This document shows, in pieces, positions 9,156-16,655 of a stretch of 64,000 nt of DNA. Each line of letters begins with the position of its first letter. Positions within the stretch are counted from its first letter, which is position 1. A program made the position numbers and the translations under genes. Below the pieces are notes generated by a model that saw only the letters and a program-made list of their open reading frames with translations, was not told the origin of the DNA and made no database searches. The DNA comes from Bradyrhizobium algeriense (GTDB taxonomy: Bacteria > Pseudomonadota > Alphaproteobacteria > Rhizobiales > Xanthobacteraceae): positions 1,364,001 through 1,428,000 of the forward strand of contig NZ_JAZHRV010000001.1 of assembly GCF_036924595.1 (NCBI RefSeq), in the 5' to 3' direction.

Positions 9156-9258
9156 TCTAGAATCCTTCGAGCACGGGATCGTCGCCCGCGATTCCGTGCC
9201 GGGTGCGCTAAGTTCGCGGATCCCGGCGAGTTGATGCTTCGTGTTCGTTTCGCCGCCA

Positions 9259-9281
9259 GCATCCGCCGATCGAAAGACGCG
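9259..9281 (+). repeat. Copy 3 of the 22-bp intergenic element
   Basis: GCATCCGCCGATCGAAAGAC followed by gcg; one mismatch to the core ATCCTCCGATCG. No obvious gene follows on this strand. Confidence 0.5.
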
Positions 9282-9884
9282 AAGCTCTCGACGCGGCGAC
9301 TAACTAATGTCGCGCCGCCCTTCAGAGGCATGGTCATAGCCATCAAGAGCACCCGAGATCATTCAGAACCTTGATCTTGCGATGGACGTCGCCAGGAAAG
9401 TCCGACAGTGTCGCTCTCGCAGTCGATGATCTTGGTGACCGCTGACTCTTGGTGGAACTGCCCAACTTTCCCATCGCCAAAATCAAGGTGGACACGGAAT
9501 TTGTTGCCGGTTGCGCCGAAAGCCACCTGAAGCAGATCGTTCGCCGACAAAACGTGCCTCATCCAGCGGAGCGGAAGAGCTGCGGCAACATGCCGTTATT
9601 TGGAAGCGAAGGCCCAAGGCAATCGCGAATGATGGCGAACAATATGCGGGATAGCGAGGCCAACCGCGACGCCGCATGTCGGCTCGGAGCCGATAAGGAA
9701 GCCTCTCCCGCCAATTACTGCCCGACACCAGCACAGGTTCGATCGCGGTGGCTGGCACAGGTCTCATCGCCATCACGATCACCATCGGCGGGTCGTCACG
9801 GTGCCAATCATCGTTGTGCCGGTGCGATAGAAGCTCGTGAACCGGCTTACGTCGGGTTCTGCGAATGAGCGCTTGGGCATCGTC

Positions 9885-9935
9885 CTTCGCGACCATAGAC
9901 TCATCGTCGAAACCCGAGCTTAAGCTCGGGCTTCG
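9885..9935 (+). repeat. Hairpin repeat, copy 1 (CCCGAGCTTAAGCTCGGG)
   Basis: A perfect 18-bp palindrome at 9913-9930 is preceded by atagactcatcgtcgaa and followed by cttcgctttt. The whole 50-bp block recurs in diverged form at 10229-10277 (atagattcatcgccgaa, then cgcgagcttgagctcgg, then cttcg). The trailing T-run in this copy could give terminator activity. It is a repeat of the intergenic type common in this genus. Confidence 0.55.
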
Positions 9936-9988
9936 CTTTTCGGACCTGCTCAAGGAATGGTTCAAAGAAGCTCCGCGTTCGCGGCCAA

Positions 9989-10027
9989 AAACGTCAGGCC
10001 TGGAAGCATGATCCAGGCCTGACGTTT
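9989..10027. terminator. Perfect 15-bp stem-loop, possible terminator
   Basis: AAACGTCAGGCCTGG (9989-10003) and its exact complement (10013-10027) flank a 9-nt loop. A-runs and T-runs at the two ends are short, so termination is uncertain. It is not near the end of any gene I can support, and could also be the end of a small RNA. Confidence 0.4.
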
Positions 10028-10148
10028 GCTTGCTAACTTTTTGCCAGCGAAAAATTGTCTGCACTCACTCAAATGAATCGCGGCTGAATGCTTTAACACC
10101 TGCAAGCCTTTGCCAACCGGGATAGATGACAGAACGCGGATCACGTTT

Positions 10149-10168
10149 CGTCATTCGATCGGAGGATC
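10149..10168 (-). repeat. Copy 4 of the 22-bp intergenic element (inverted)
   Basis: On the plus strand it reads CGTCATTCGATCGGAGGATC; the reverse complement matches the core ATCCTCCGATCG plus AATGACG. It lies downstream of the GFA gene. Confidence 0.5.
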
Positions 10169-10228
10169 AGTGGTGTGATGTTTTGGAAGTCGGACCTGTG
10201 TGCATCTCAGCGCAACTTCTATCGCTTG

Positions 10229-10277
10229 TGATCGCTATAGATTCATCGCCGAAGCGCGAGCTTGAGCTCGGCTTCGA
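10229..10277 (+). repeat. Hairpin repeat, copy 2
   Basis: This is a diverged copy of the block at 9885-9935. The arms gcgagctt and gagctcgg are imperfectly paired here. Confidence 0.45.
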
Positions 10278-10329
10278 CGAGACCGGAAATGCGCGACTTT
10301 TCAGTCGGTCGCCGTTCGAGAGCTGGCCC

Positions 10330-10752
10330 TTATTCCGTGACGACTTCGCCGGAGCCGCCCAGCTCGGCCGGAAAGTCCTTGAGCTTGGGGAGTCCGTCCC
10401 GCATGCGCAGCACCGTTTCGGCGTAATTGACGTGAACGCCGGGAGTGAAGGCAAGCGTCGGGATCGTGGCGGCGAACACGTCAACCAGTCCTAGGGTCGG
10501 ATGTTTGGTCAGCAGGTGCCCGCCGCACTTCTTGCAGTACTGACGCTCGCTGAGTGGCGTCTTCTGGAACGTCGCAACGTGCTCGGCTCCTGACTTGACC
10601 TGCACCGCTTCCGGCTTCCACAGCGTGAAGGCATTGACGGGCCCGCCCGACCACGACCGACAAGAATTGCAATGACAATAGCCCATGCCTTCCGGCGATC
10701 CGGTGACCTCAAGTTTAACCGCGCCGCAGAAGCAGCCTCCGACGTGACTCAT
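10330..10752 (-). CDS. GFA-fold protein (glutathione-dependent formaldehyde-activating family)
   Basis: A 140-residue protein with the zinc-binding GFA (Mss4-like) fold. The N-terminal G-G-C-F-C-G-A-V gives the first Cys pair. YCHCNSCRSWSGGPVNAF carries the second Cys group with the conserved C-H-C-x-x-C-R, and QYCKKCGGHLLT the third pair. This is full length for the family. Members adopt the fold of S-(hydroxymethyl)glutathione synthase, but most have unknown substrates, so formaldehyde handling is only suggested. The ribosome site gaaaggga precedes ATG. A CAGTTC-N2-GAACTG palindrome lies 62 bp upstream, shared with the HxlR gene's promoter. Confidence 0.9.
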   Translation of the reverse strand: MSHVGGCFCGAVKLEVTGSPEGMGYCHCNSCRSWSGGPVNAFTLWKPEAVQVKSGAEHVATFQKTPLSERQYCKKCGGHLLTKHPTLGLVDVFAATIPTLAFTPGVHVNYAETVLRMRDGLPKLKDFPAELGGSGEVVTE

Positions 10753-10813
10753 GTTTCTTCCCTTTCGAAGTTGATCAAGTCACGCCAATTATCAAGGAGA
10801 TTTGATAACATTC

Positions 10814-10827
10814 CAGTTCACGAACTG
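10814..10827. promoter_or_regulatory. Operator candidate CAGTTC-N2-GAACTG before the GFA gene
   Basis: A perfect inverted repeat with 2-bp spacer, 62 bp upstream of the GFA start codon, in the 150-bp gap between the GFA gene and the hxlR-type gene. It has the same architecture as at 7483 and 11686. Confidence 0.65.
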
Positions 10828-10901
10828 TACTTGCGCGTCATCGCAGACCGCAGAGGCGATGCGGTTGCAACCGAGGTCAGCTTCATGCGGGCTGGTTACA
10901 T

Positions 10902-11600
10902 TCAGCTTGCGAGCTTTTGTTCTTTCGCAAAAGGACTGAGACCGAGCCAGGTCTGCATGGCCGAAGCAAGTTTCTGGTTTCCGGTCAGCAGCATGCGCTC
11001 GCTGCCAACAGCAGCGCGCACGGTATCAAGTCCCATCCAGATGGCCGTCATGGTGCGCAGATCGACGGACACATAGAGGTCGACGTCGAAGCCGGGATCG
11101 ATCGAACAGAGATCGACACCGTCCTGGGGATCGACGAGCAGCCACCAGGAACGCTGCGCAGCCGAAAGCTCGGGATAGACGAACTGAATCACGCTGCGAG
11201 TTCGCGGCATAGGGGTCGTATTCAGATTTCGCCGCATGTCCCACATCAGAAGTTGGACGTCCAGATGCTGGAGCGACAAATCCGCTTCGATCCGGCGCTG
11301 ACCCCAGACGCCGAATGCCTCGACGATCGGACCGAGCTCGCGTCCGGACAATGTCAGATGATATTCGAAAATGCCGGCCTCGGACGTCGAGGCCGTGCGG
11401 GCGACAATACCGGCGATTTCAAGATCTTTGAGGCGTTGCGAGAGCAGGGCCGGCGACATCCGCGGCACGCCGCGGCGCAATTCGTTAAAGCGCGTTGAAC
11501 CGGCCACGAGCTCGCGGAGCAAAACCACAGTCCAGCGCGTGCATAGTATCTCCGCGGCCATCGCGACCGGGCAGAATTGCTTATAGCTGCCTATTGACAT
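10902..11600 (-). CDS. HxlR-family transcriptional regulator with extra C-terminal domain
   Basis: A 232-residue protein. Residues about 8-100 are an HxlR winged helix: C-P-V-A-M-A-A-E-I-L-C-T-R-W-T, then VLLRELVAGSTRFNELRRGV, PRMSPALLSQRLKDLE, and the wing YHLTLSGREL. Cys10 is at the position of the redox-sensing N-terminal cysteine of several HxlR regulators, so thiol or electrophile sensing is possible. Residues about 120-225 form a second domain resembling the sterol-carrier-like C-terminus of some long HxlR proteins (WWLLVDPQDGVDLCSIDPG; ends near WLGLSPFA). It is divergent from the SRPBCC gene at 11824, with operator-like repeats between them, so it probably autoregulates and controls its neighbours (inference). 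Confidence 0.88.
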   Translation of the reverse strand: MSIGSYKQFCPVAMAAEILCTRWTVVLLRELVAGSTRFNELRRGVPRMSPALLSQRLKDLEIAGIVARTASTSEAGIFEYHLTLSGRELGPIVEAFGVWGQRRIEADLSLQHLDVQLLMWDMRRNLNTTPMPRTRSVIQFVYPELSAAQRSWWLLVDPQDGVDLCSIDPGFDVDLYVSVDLRTMTAIWMGLDTVRAAVGSERMLLTGNQKLASAMQTWLGLSPFAKEQKLAS

Positions 11601-11657
11601 TGCTTTCCTCCGCCAAAAAACGACCAGGGGAGCCTACGGCTTAAACGCAAGCGTTGC

Positions 11658-11699
11658 CAGTTCAGTTTCTGTACCGGACTCGATTCACTTCCTGAACTG
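11658..11699. promoter_or_regulatory. Two operator candidates in the hxlR / SRPBCC-2 divergent promoter
   Basis: CACTTC-CT-GAACTG at 11686-11699 matches the CAGTTC-N2-GAACTG pattern with one mismatch. A weaker half-match, CAGTTC-AG-TTTCTG, lies at 11658-11671. The outer blocks CCAGTTCAG (11657) and CTGAACTGG (11692) are also exact complements of each other. Distances are 86 bp to the hxlR start and 125 bp to the SRPBCC start. Confidence 0.6.
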
Positions 11700-11823
11700 G
11701 TCGCGCGCAACGCGGATTGGTAGTTGGCCGGGGCGCGAGCTTGGGCTCGCCCAAGAGCTGCACTCAGCTCGTCGTCGTTTGCCGTCGAGCCGCAGCTCCA
11801 CCTTCCAACCATGAGGATTTCCT

Positions 11824-12342
11824 ATGAGAAAGCATACGATTAGACCGACCATGCAAACAATGATGCGTTCCGCGGCGCTTTACGCAGTAGCGCTTGTAGC
11901 TATCGGTGTTTTCCCCGCTTCCGCGGCCACGTTGATGCGCACCATCGACGTGAAAGCGTCGCCATCGGCTGTGTGGTCCATGATCGGTCCATTCTGCGCG
12001 ATCAAGGACTGGTTGCCGCCCGTGGGAGCCTGCATTGAGGACGGCAAGACGCCGCCGACCCGAACCCTCGTGACCAAGGATGGCAAGGCGGCGTTCGTGG
12101 AAACGCAAATCGCACGGGATGATGCAGAGTACAGCTATTCCTACGCATTCATATCGAGTCCATTGCCGGTCACGAACTACAAGTCGACGATCAAGGTTAC
12201 GGCCAAGGGTGACGGCTTCTCCACCGTTACTTGGACCGGCTCCTATACCCCGGATCAGGGCAAGGAAAAGGCTGCTAGCGAGGCGTTGAACGGCGTCTAC
12301 GAAGCTGGTCTGGCCGAGATCAAAGCTAGATTGGTCAAATAA
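11824..12342 (+). CDS. Secreted SRPBCC (START-like) protein, copy 2
   Basis: A 172-residue paralogue of the protein at 7629, the same length and alike along its whole mature part: shared AIKDWLP, VGACIEDGK, PPTRT, DGKAAFVETQ, YSYSY, STIKV and YEAGL. The signal peptide covers about residues 1-35 (ALYAVALVAIGVFPASA). One ligand-pocket change is visible: KDWLPPVGAC here against KDWLPQVGAC in copy 1. A ribosome site (atgaggatttcct) precedes ATG 11824. It is divergent from hxlR, with shared operator-like repeats. The LuxR gene at 12932 follows after a 590-bp gap that carries a duplicate of that gene's own 5' end. Confidence 0.88.
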   Translation: MRKHTIRPTMQTMMRSAALYAVALVAIGVFPASAATLMRTIDVKASPSAVWSMIGPFCAIKDWLPPVGACIEDGKTPPTRTLVTKDGKAAFVETQIARDDAEYSYSYAFISSPLPVTNYKSTIKVTAKGDGFSTVTWTGSYTPDQGKEKAASEALNGVYEAGLAEIKARLVK

Positions 12343-12469
12343 GCAGCCAGCCCTTCTTCCGTCATTCTATCGGTGCGTCTCTGCCGGTGCGGCTCGGACT
12401 CCAAGTTCGACGCTGACCGGCGAGATGCTTCGGCTTCTTCCGTTTGCCTAACGTCTTTCGGCCGGTTTG

Positions 12470-12558
12470 AGAGGAGAGAAATATTGGCTCGTGCCGTTCA
12501 ACAAATCGCAAAGTCTCCACCTGCCTTTGGAGAGATGGGTGAATATCATCTGAAGTGA
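12470..12558 (+). pseudogene. Duplicated 5' end of the LuxR gene
   Basis: From gagaggagagaaatattgg onward the sequence repeats the start region of the intact gene at 12915-12985. TTG at 12484 gives a 24-residue frame beginning xARAVQQIAKSPP, against xSRAVQQIAKYPP in the intact gene, then stops at 12558. Both ribosome site (gaggagag) and TTG start are conserved, which supports TTG 12932 as the true start of the intact gene. The fragment may be translated as a short peptide, but it is most simply a duplication remnant. Confidence 0.65.
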
Positions 12559-12931
12559 CAAAATCCCTTTTGTTAGATGCTCAGCCTTCGTTCAGATCCG
12601 ACGCGCAATATTTCTCACCTTCGGAAACTCGCTTGGCGACCTTCGAACCACCACTCGGCGCGGGCAATTGCTGGAAGCCGTCGGCACTGGCCGCCGGGTC
12701 GTTCGCCGCAAACTCGCTGGCATTCCGAAGTCGGAGTAGGCGCTTGGAGAGCGGCGCGCTGCTCGATCGGTGCGGCGAGATCCGCCGAGGTCTCGATGTC
12801 CGTGGTCCTGATGCCTTCCAAGGCAGCATCGTGCCCAGAAACCTTTGTCCGCGGCAATTAGCTGCCCTAACTCCATCGCTGCCAAGGTTGCAGCTGCGGA
12901 ATAGCGGCTCCATGTTGAGAGGAGAGATAGT
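12559..12931. other. Gap of 370 bp without a supported gene
   Basis: Overlapping open frames lie on both strands (12555-12949), none with a domain or consistent start. No similarity to the LuxR gene body was found by eye, so this is not simply the rest of the duplicated fragment. Confidence 0.4.
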
Positions 12932-14140
12932 TTGAGTCGTGCCGTTCAACAGATCGCAAAATATCCACCGCCCTGCGGGGCAGGTCGACCAGACGCAGGG
13001 AGCGAGCGCCCACCCCTATATCAAAGAGCATCCCGTCTTATTGGGCATATCTACGATGCCTCCCTTGACCCTGCGATGTGGACTGTCGTTCTTGAAGAGA
13101 TATCGGAATTTGTCGGCGGCCGGGCAGCTGCGCTTGTCTTCAAGGATAGCGGCAGTGCATTCGTGGAAGCTCGCTATCAGTTCGGTATCGATCCGAATCG
13201 CGTGCGGCTCTATTCGGAGACATATTCGAAGTTTGACCCCTTTGCGGCACTGGCGTTTGTTGGCGGCGGACAAATCGTGAGTCTTCCGGATCTCGTATGC
13301 TTTGAGGAATACTGCAAAGGGCGCTTCTACCAGGAATGGGCAGTCCCCCAAGGTTGGATCGACGTTGCGAGTGCCGTGCTGGACAAATCAGCGACTAGCT
13401 ATGTTTTTCTCAGTGTTTTCCGGGGCATTGCGGACGGCATGGTCGATGATGAAATGCGCCGGCGTATGGCACTTGTCATTCCCCACGTCCGCCGTGCGGC
13501 GCTGATTGGAAAGGTGATCGGCCTCAAGCGCGAAGAAGCGCAGACGTTTGCAGATACGTTCGATGGACTCGGCGCCGGTATGTTTCTTGTCGATGGAAGA
13601 GGACAGATCATCCACGCCAACTCCGCAGGGAGCGCGATTCTTAGCGAAGGCAGCGTGCTGCGTTCAATGAATGGGCAAATCGTCGCAGGTGAGGCACAGA
13701 TCAACAAAACGTTGCGCGATAAGTTCGCAATGGTCGATCAAGGCGACGCCGCGCTCGGTACCAAGGGGCTCGCGTTGCCATTGCGCGCGCCTGATGGAGA
13801 ACGTTATGTCGTTCACGTGTTGCCGCTGGCCTCAGAGGCTCGTCTGCGTGCCGGCGTCGCCCATACGGCGGTCGCTGCACTGTTCGTCCGCAAGGCCATC
13901 CTGGAAACGCGATCGGCTCCGGAAGTCATAGGGCTTACCTATAAGTTGACGCCAACGGAGTTGCGCGTATTGCTTGCCGTCGTTGAAGTTGGCGGTGTTC
14001 CGGAAGTCGCCGCGGCGCTCGGCGTCGCGCAAACTACGATCAAGACGCATGTCAGCCGTTTGTTTGAAAAGACCGGAACCAGCCGTCAGGCCGATCTGGT
14101 CAAGCTGGTCGCCGGTTTTTCCACGCCGTTGGCAGATTGA
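12932..14140 (+). CDS. LuxR-type transcriptional regulator with PAS-like sensor
   Basis: A 402-residue protein with a TTG start. The start is supported by gaggagag 8 bp upstream and by conservation in the duplicated fragment at 12484. The N-terminal 180 residues have a helical sensor (IGHIYDASLDPAMWTVVLEEI is typical of this family) and a middle PAS-like segment (FLVDGRGQIIHANSAGSAIL, residues about 215-235). The C-terminal LuxR helix-turn-helix starts at LTPTELRVLLAVVEVGGV and includes V-A-A-A-L-G-V-A-Q-T-T-I-K-T-H-V-S-R-L-F. It is a single-component regulator, not a response regulator, as no receiver domain is present. The target may be the adjacent SRPBCC gene, since the two were duplicated together (inference). 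Confidence 0.88.
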   Translation: MSRAVQQIAKYPPPCGAGRPDAGSERPPLYQRASRLIGHIYDASLDPAMWTVVLEEISEFVGGRAAALVFKDSGSAFVEARYQFGIDPNRVRLYSETYSKFDPFAALAFVGGGQIVSLPDLVCFEEYCKGRFYQEWAVPQGWIDVASAVLDKSATSYVFLSVFRGIADGMVDDEMRRRMALVIPHVRRAALIGKVIGLKREEAQTFADTFDGLGAGMFLVDGRGQIIHANSAGSAILSEGSVLRSMNGQIVAGEAQINKTLRDKFAMVDQGDAALGTKGLALPLRAPDGERYVVHVLPLASEARLRAGVAHTAVAALFVRKAILETRSAPEVIGLTYKLTPTELRVLLAVVEVGGVPEVAAALGVAQTTIKTHVSRLFEKTGTSRQADLVKLVAGFSTPLAD

Positions 14141-14142
14141 AA

Positions 14143-14175
14143 AAGGGCACGCCAAGTATTTGTCGGCGTGCCCTT
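14143..14175 (-). terminator. Stem-loop terminator between convergent genes
   Basis: AAGGGCACGCC (14143-14153) pairs perfectly with GGCGTGCCCTT (14165-14175). Read on the minus strand the stem is followed by a run of T, so it best terminates the minus-strand gene at 14193. It may also serve the LuxR gene. Confidence 0.8.
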
Positions 14176-14192
14176 CAGAGATACTTGCTGCG

Positions 14193-14498
14193 TCAGTAAG
14201 GCCTGCACCTGTTCCTGCCGCCGTAGTTGAGGCACTGCATCCTGCGCGGTTTGCCTAGCCCTATGGACCGACCAGGCAGGCGATTAACGGTCTGGCCGGC
14301 GCTATCGCGGATAACGGGCCGCACAATATTGCCGCCTGGATGCCGAACGACGGTCGAGGTCAGTACGATGGCGGCCGTCGATGCTGATGGGCCGCTCGGC
14401 GCGGCTGTCATCGCAAGCGCCGGATTGACGCTGGCAGCCGCTGCTGCTCCGCCTATGGCGATCATGCACGCAATTAGAACGTTTGGGATCTTGATCAT
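14193..14498 (-). CDS. Small secreted protein of unknown function
   Basis: 101 residues from ATG 14498; the frame extends 18 codons upstream, but this ATG begins a signal peptide (MIKIPNVLIACMIAIGG, cleavage near NPALA, residue 30). The mature 70 residues contain VVRHPGGNIVRPVIRDSAG and end with RRMQCLNYGGRNRCRPY, where two Cys are placed for a disulfide. No domain is recognised. It is followed by its own terminator. Confidence 0.65.
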   Translation of the reverse strand: MIKIPNVLIACMIAIGGAAAAASVNPALAMTAAPSGPSASTAAIVLTSTVVRHPGGNIVRPVIRDSAGQTVNRLPGRSIGLGKPRRMQCLNYGGRNRCRPY

Positions 14499-14644
14499 AG
14501 TCCAGATGCTTTCCGTATGATGGTTTTGTTCCCCCAACCGTTCGACTAGCATCGGCAGAATGGGTGCGCGTCCGGCGATCGGGGATCATGTCGTCTTGCT
14601 CGAGGATTATCCCCCGCGCCGTGAATCCGGATTATTCCATATGG

Positions 14645-15355
14645 TCAGAATTTCCAGATCATCGCGCCGCGAAATGTTTGGGTCTTGAAGCCAACATTGC
14701 AGGTGTCGCCAGGAACAACCGCGAAATCCCGGCTTCCATAGTCCGCATAGAGATATTCGAGACGACCGATCAGATTCGACGTGAATGCATGGTCGACACC
14801 GCCGCCGATAACCCCTCCATTGAGGAGGCGGGAGATGGCGTACACCGCGTCACCGTCACGGAACTCAAAGTTTGCCAGTGCAAGGCCACCCGCGACGTAC
14901 ACCAGCGTTTTTGGGAGGATGGCGTAACCCACCCGTGCGCGAACGGACCCGGTCCAGTCAACCTTGTAGTGATTGGGTAGCTGAACGATCGGCGCGGGTG
15001 GGATTGTAGTTGGTGGGGGCGAGGGCGGGGTGACGGTGCCAGTACCCCGCAAATTGCTCACCCCGAAATCACCTTCCAGACCATAGACGAACGCACCGGC
15101 CTGCCAGCTTACACCGGCAAGCAGCCCCCCGACGGCTCCATCCATCCGCACCGCATTTTCGGTGACGACGCCATTGTCGGCGACGCGGGCGCGTCCTCAG
15201 TTATAACCAACATGGGCGCCAGCATACACACCTGACCAATTGTATAAGTGGTCGATGGCCGGTGCTTTACTGTGGACCGGATGGATCATATCCGTCGCCA
15301 TTGCAGGCGCCGAAAGAACCGCCGCCAAGACCAATCCGTTCCAGATTTGCTTCAT
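14645..15355 (-). pseudogene. Omp25/31-type porin gene broken by one in-frame TGA
   Basis: The start ATG 15355 begins a signal peptide (MKQIWNGLVLAAVLSAPAMA) and the mature start with K-A-P-A and YNWSGVYAGAHVGYN. A TGA at 15197-15199 then stops the frame. Without any frame change, the sequence continues G-R-A-R-V-A-D-N-G-V-V and on through typical barrel strands (AGAFVYGLEGDFGVS, VRARVGYAI, LVYVAGGLALANFEF, LIGRLEYLYADYG) to the stop at 14645 with the usual terminal Phe. In relatives the residue after GYN is normally W, so a single TGG to TGA change explains the break. A restart at ATG 15151 would lack the signal. It is either a recent pseudogene or a sequencing error. Its start overlaps the stop of the upstream gene (ATGA). 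Confidence 0.85.
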
Positions 15356-15699
15356 TGAAATCCTAACCTCTCTAGGTGCAGCGATCTCTCGCAGCAACAA
15401 AGACACACGAACGAGATCTGAGTGCCTGCGTCTTCTGCGATGACTAATATGATCTTGGTTCCCATGGCCGATGAGCGGGGGAGCGACGGGGGTCGGGTAG
15501 TGCCACCGGCGGAGCCGCCAAATCCGGCATTGGCCTCACCGCCGACGCCTTTGCCCGTACCACCATTAATGTTGAAGGGCTTTCCCGCGGCAGTGCTGAT
15601 GGGGCGTGTACCGGTGCTAGCTCGGGCGAATGCTCCGTCCATAGCCGCCACGAACGCGAACCCTGCCACGAGCGTCGTCACGATCGAAATTGGTTTCAT
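15352..15699 (-). CDS. Small secreted Gly-rich protein
   Basis: 115 residues. Signal peptide MKPISIVTTLVAGFAFVAAM...AFA (cleavage near residue 25), then Thr/Gly-rich sequence with NINGGTGKGVGGEANAGFGG and TTRPPSLPRSS. The last 30 residues (with CLCCC) look unlike the rest and might be an overrun after a lost stop. The ribosome site gagga is 5 bp before the ATG. The stop codon overlaps the ATG of the broken porin gene by ATGA, suggesting the two were co-transcribed and translationally coupled. A copy of the 22-bp element lies about 100 bp upstream, pointing to this gene. Confidence 0.55.
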   Translation of the reverse strand: MKPISIVTTLVAGFAFVAAMDGAFARASTGTRPISTAAGKPFNINGGTGKGVGGEANAGFGGSAGGTTRPPSLPRSSAMGTKIILVIAEDAGTQISFVCLCCCERSLHLERLGFQ

Positions 15700-15797
15700 G
15701 TGGTCCTCATCAGTTTTTCCTGCTTTGTCCCCTCATCTGGTTCTAGCGACAGCGAGGCCAGAGCTGAGCCAGATCATGGCGACAAACATATGCCTGC

Positions 15798-15821
15798 CGC
15801 GTCATTCGATCGGAGGATGAG
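15798..15821 (-). repeat. Copy 5 of the 22-bp intergenic element (inverted)
   Basis: Plus strand CGCGTCATTCGATCGGAGGA then tgag; the reverse complement carries the exact core ATCCTCCGATCG. It lies 99 bp before the minus-strand start at 15699 and is oriented toward it. Confidence 0.55.
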
Positions 15822-15909
15822 GCGCTGCTAATCCACGGCAAGCGCAGTGTAGTAAGTAAGCAGCAGGGCCAACCCACTATCGCATGGCGCGGCGCTACTT
15901 GGGGCCGCC

Positions 15910-15932
15910 GCATCCTCTGATCGAGGGACGCG
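15910..15932 (+). repeat. Copy 6 of the 22-bp intergenic element
   Basis: GCATCCTCTGATCGAGGGAC followed by gcg; one mismatch in the core. It is 90 bp from copy 5 and in the opposite orientation. Confidence 0.5.
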
Positions 15933-16201
15933 AGGCCGCAAATGCAAGGCTACGATCCCCAATCTTATTCGACACCATGACTCTCGTTCTTTGGAAGGCC
16001 GTACTCTGGAAGCTCAAGGGAAAATTGCTCCTCGCAGCCGGGCATCAAGATGTCATGCTTTTCTGTTCCGCGTGAGCTTCATGGGTGACCGCCACTTGTG
16101 CTTGGGAATCTAGCCTCGGTATTGGGAGCGGTTTTGAGTTGAGTTGAAACCTCAGCGACGAATCCTCGTCGCGTAGCTTCACTTTAGAAACGAGGACATT
16201 T

Positions 16202-16363
16202 ATGGACCTGCTATCTAAAATAAACTTTGCGATCGAGAAGCATCCTGAAATGGCGTTAGTTTTATGTTGTACGATAACTCTCCTCGTTGCTGGAGTGTTC
16301 ATGGCAATCGATCTGCACTTCGGCAGCGGATTGAGTTTTTCCGGCTCACCGCCGCGGGGCTAA
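16202..16363 (+). CDS. Possible 53-residue single-span membrane protein
   Basis: ATG 16202 is preceded by a good ribosome site (cgagga, 7 bp spacing). The frame reads MDLLSKINFAIEKHPEMALV, then a hydrophobic stretch CCTITLLVAGVFMAI, and ends SFSGSPPRG. The layout (short charged N-terminus, one 20-residue membrane span, short tail) and the ribosome site favour a real small gene. No family is recognised, and the surrounding 500 bp on either side hold nothing else. Confidence 0.4.
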   Translation: MDLLSKINFAIEKHPEMALVLCCTITLLVAGVFMAIDLHFGSGLSFSGSPPRG

Positions 16364-16655
16364 TGCCGAGATGGTTGCGAGCACGAGGTCGCTGACCAAC
16401 CACTACGCCAACTTTTTTTGCGAGTTTAAAAATTGCCTCAGGCAAGCTCCCACACGCGTTGACGAGCCCTGGTTCGATCTGACCGGCCACATGCGCGTTC
16501 GAATCGTCAGAGATCTCGAACTTTGAGGTGTTCGATTTTGCTCGCGAAGGGACAAGACCGGACAAAACGCGGTGCAGCCGCGTCTAGGGAACAACCGGAA
16601 CTAACGATCGGCCAAAGCGCGCCTCACTGATGCCGGCGGGCAGCCGGGAGAGCGG
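16364..16655. other. Gap without a supported gene
   Basis: Only overlapping minus-strand frames of 60-90 codons without domain or ribosome site. Confidence 0.4.

Larger units (their letters stand above)
9156..10329. other. 1.2-kb stretch without a supported gene, rich in small repeats
   Basis: Open frames on both strands (longest 9483-10064 minus) have no domain, signal or good start and are mutually overlapping. The stretch carries two copies of the 22-bp element, a repeated hairpin (9885-9935 and 10229-10277) and a perfect 15-bp stem at 9989-10027, which suggests degenerate intergenic DNA. Confidence 0.5.

Noticed and set aside
15884..16075. 63-codon plus-strand frame
   Set aside because: No ribosome site, no domain, and it contains a copy of the 22-bp intergenic element.
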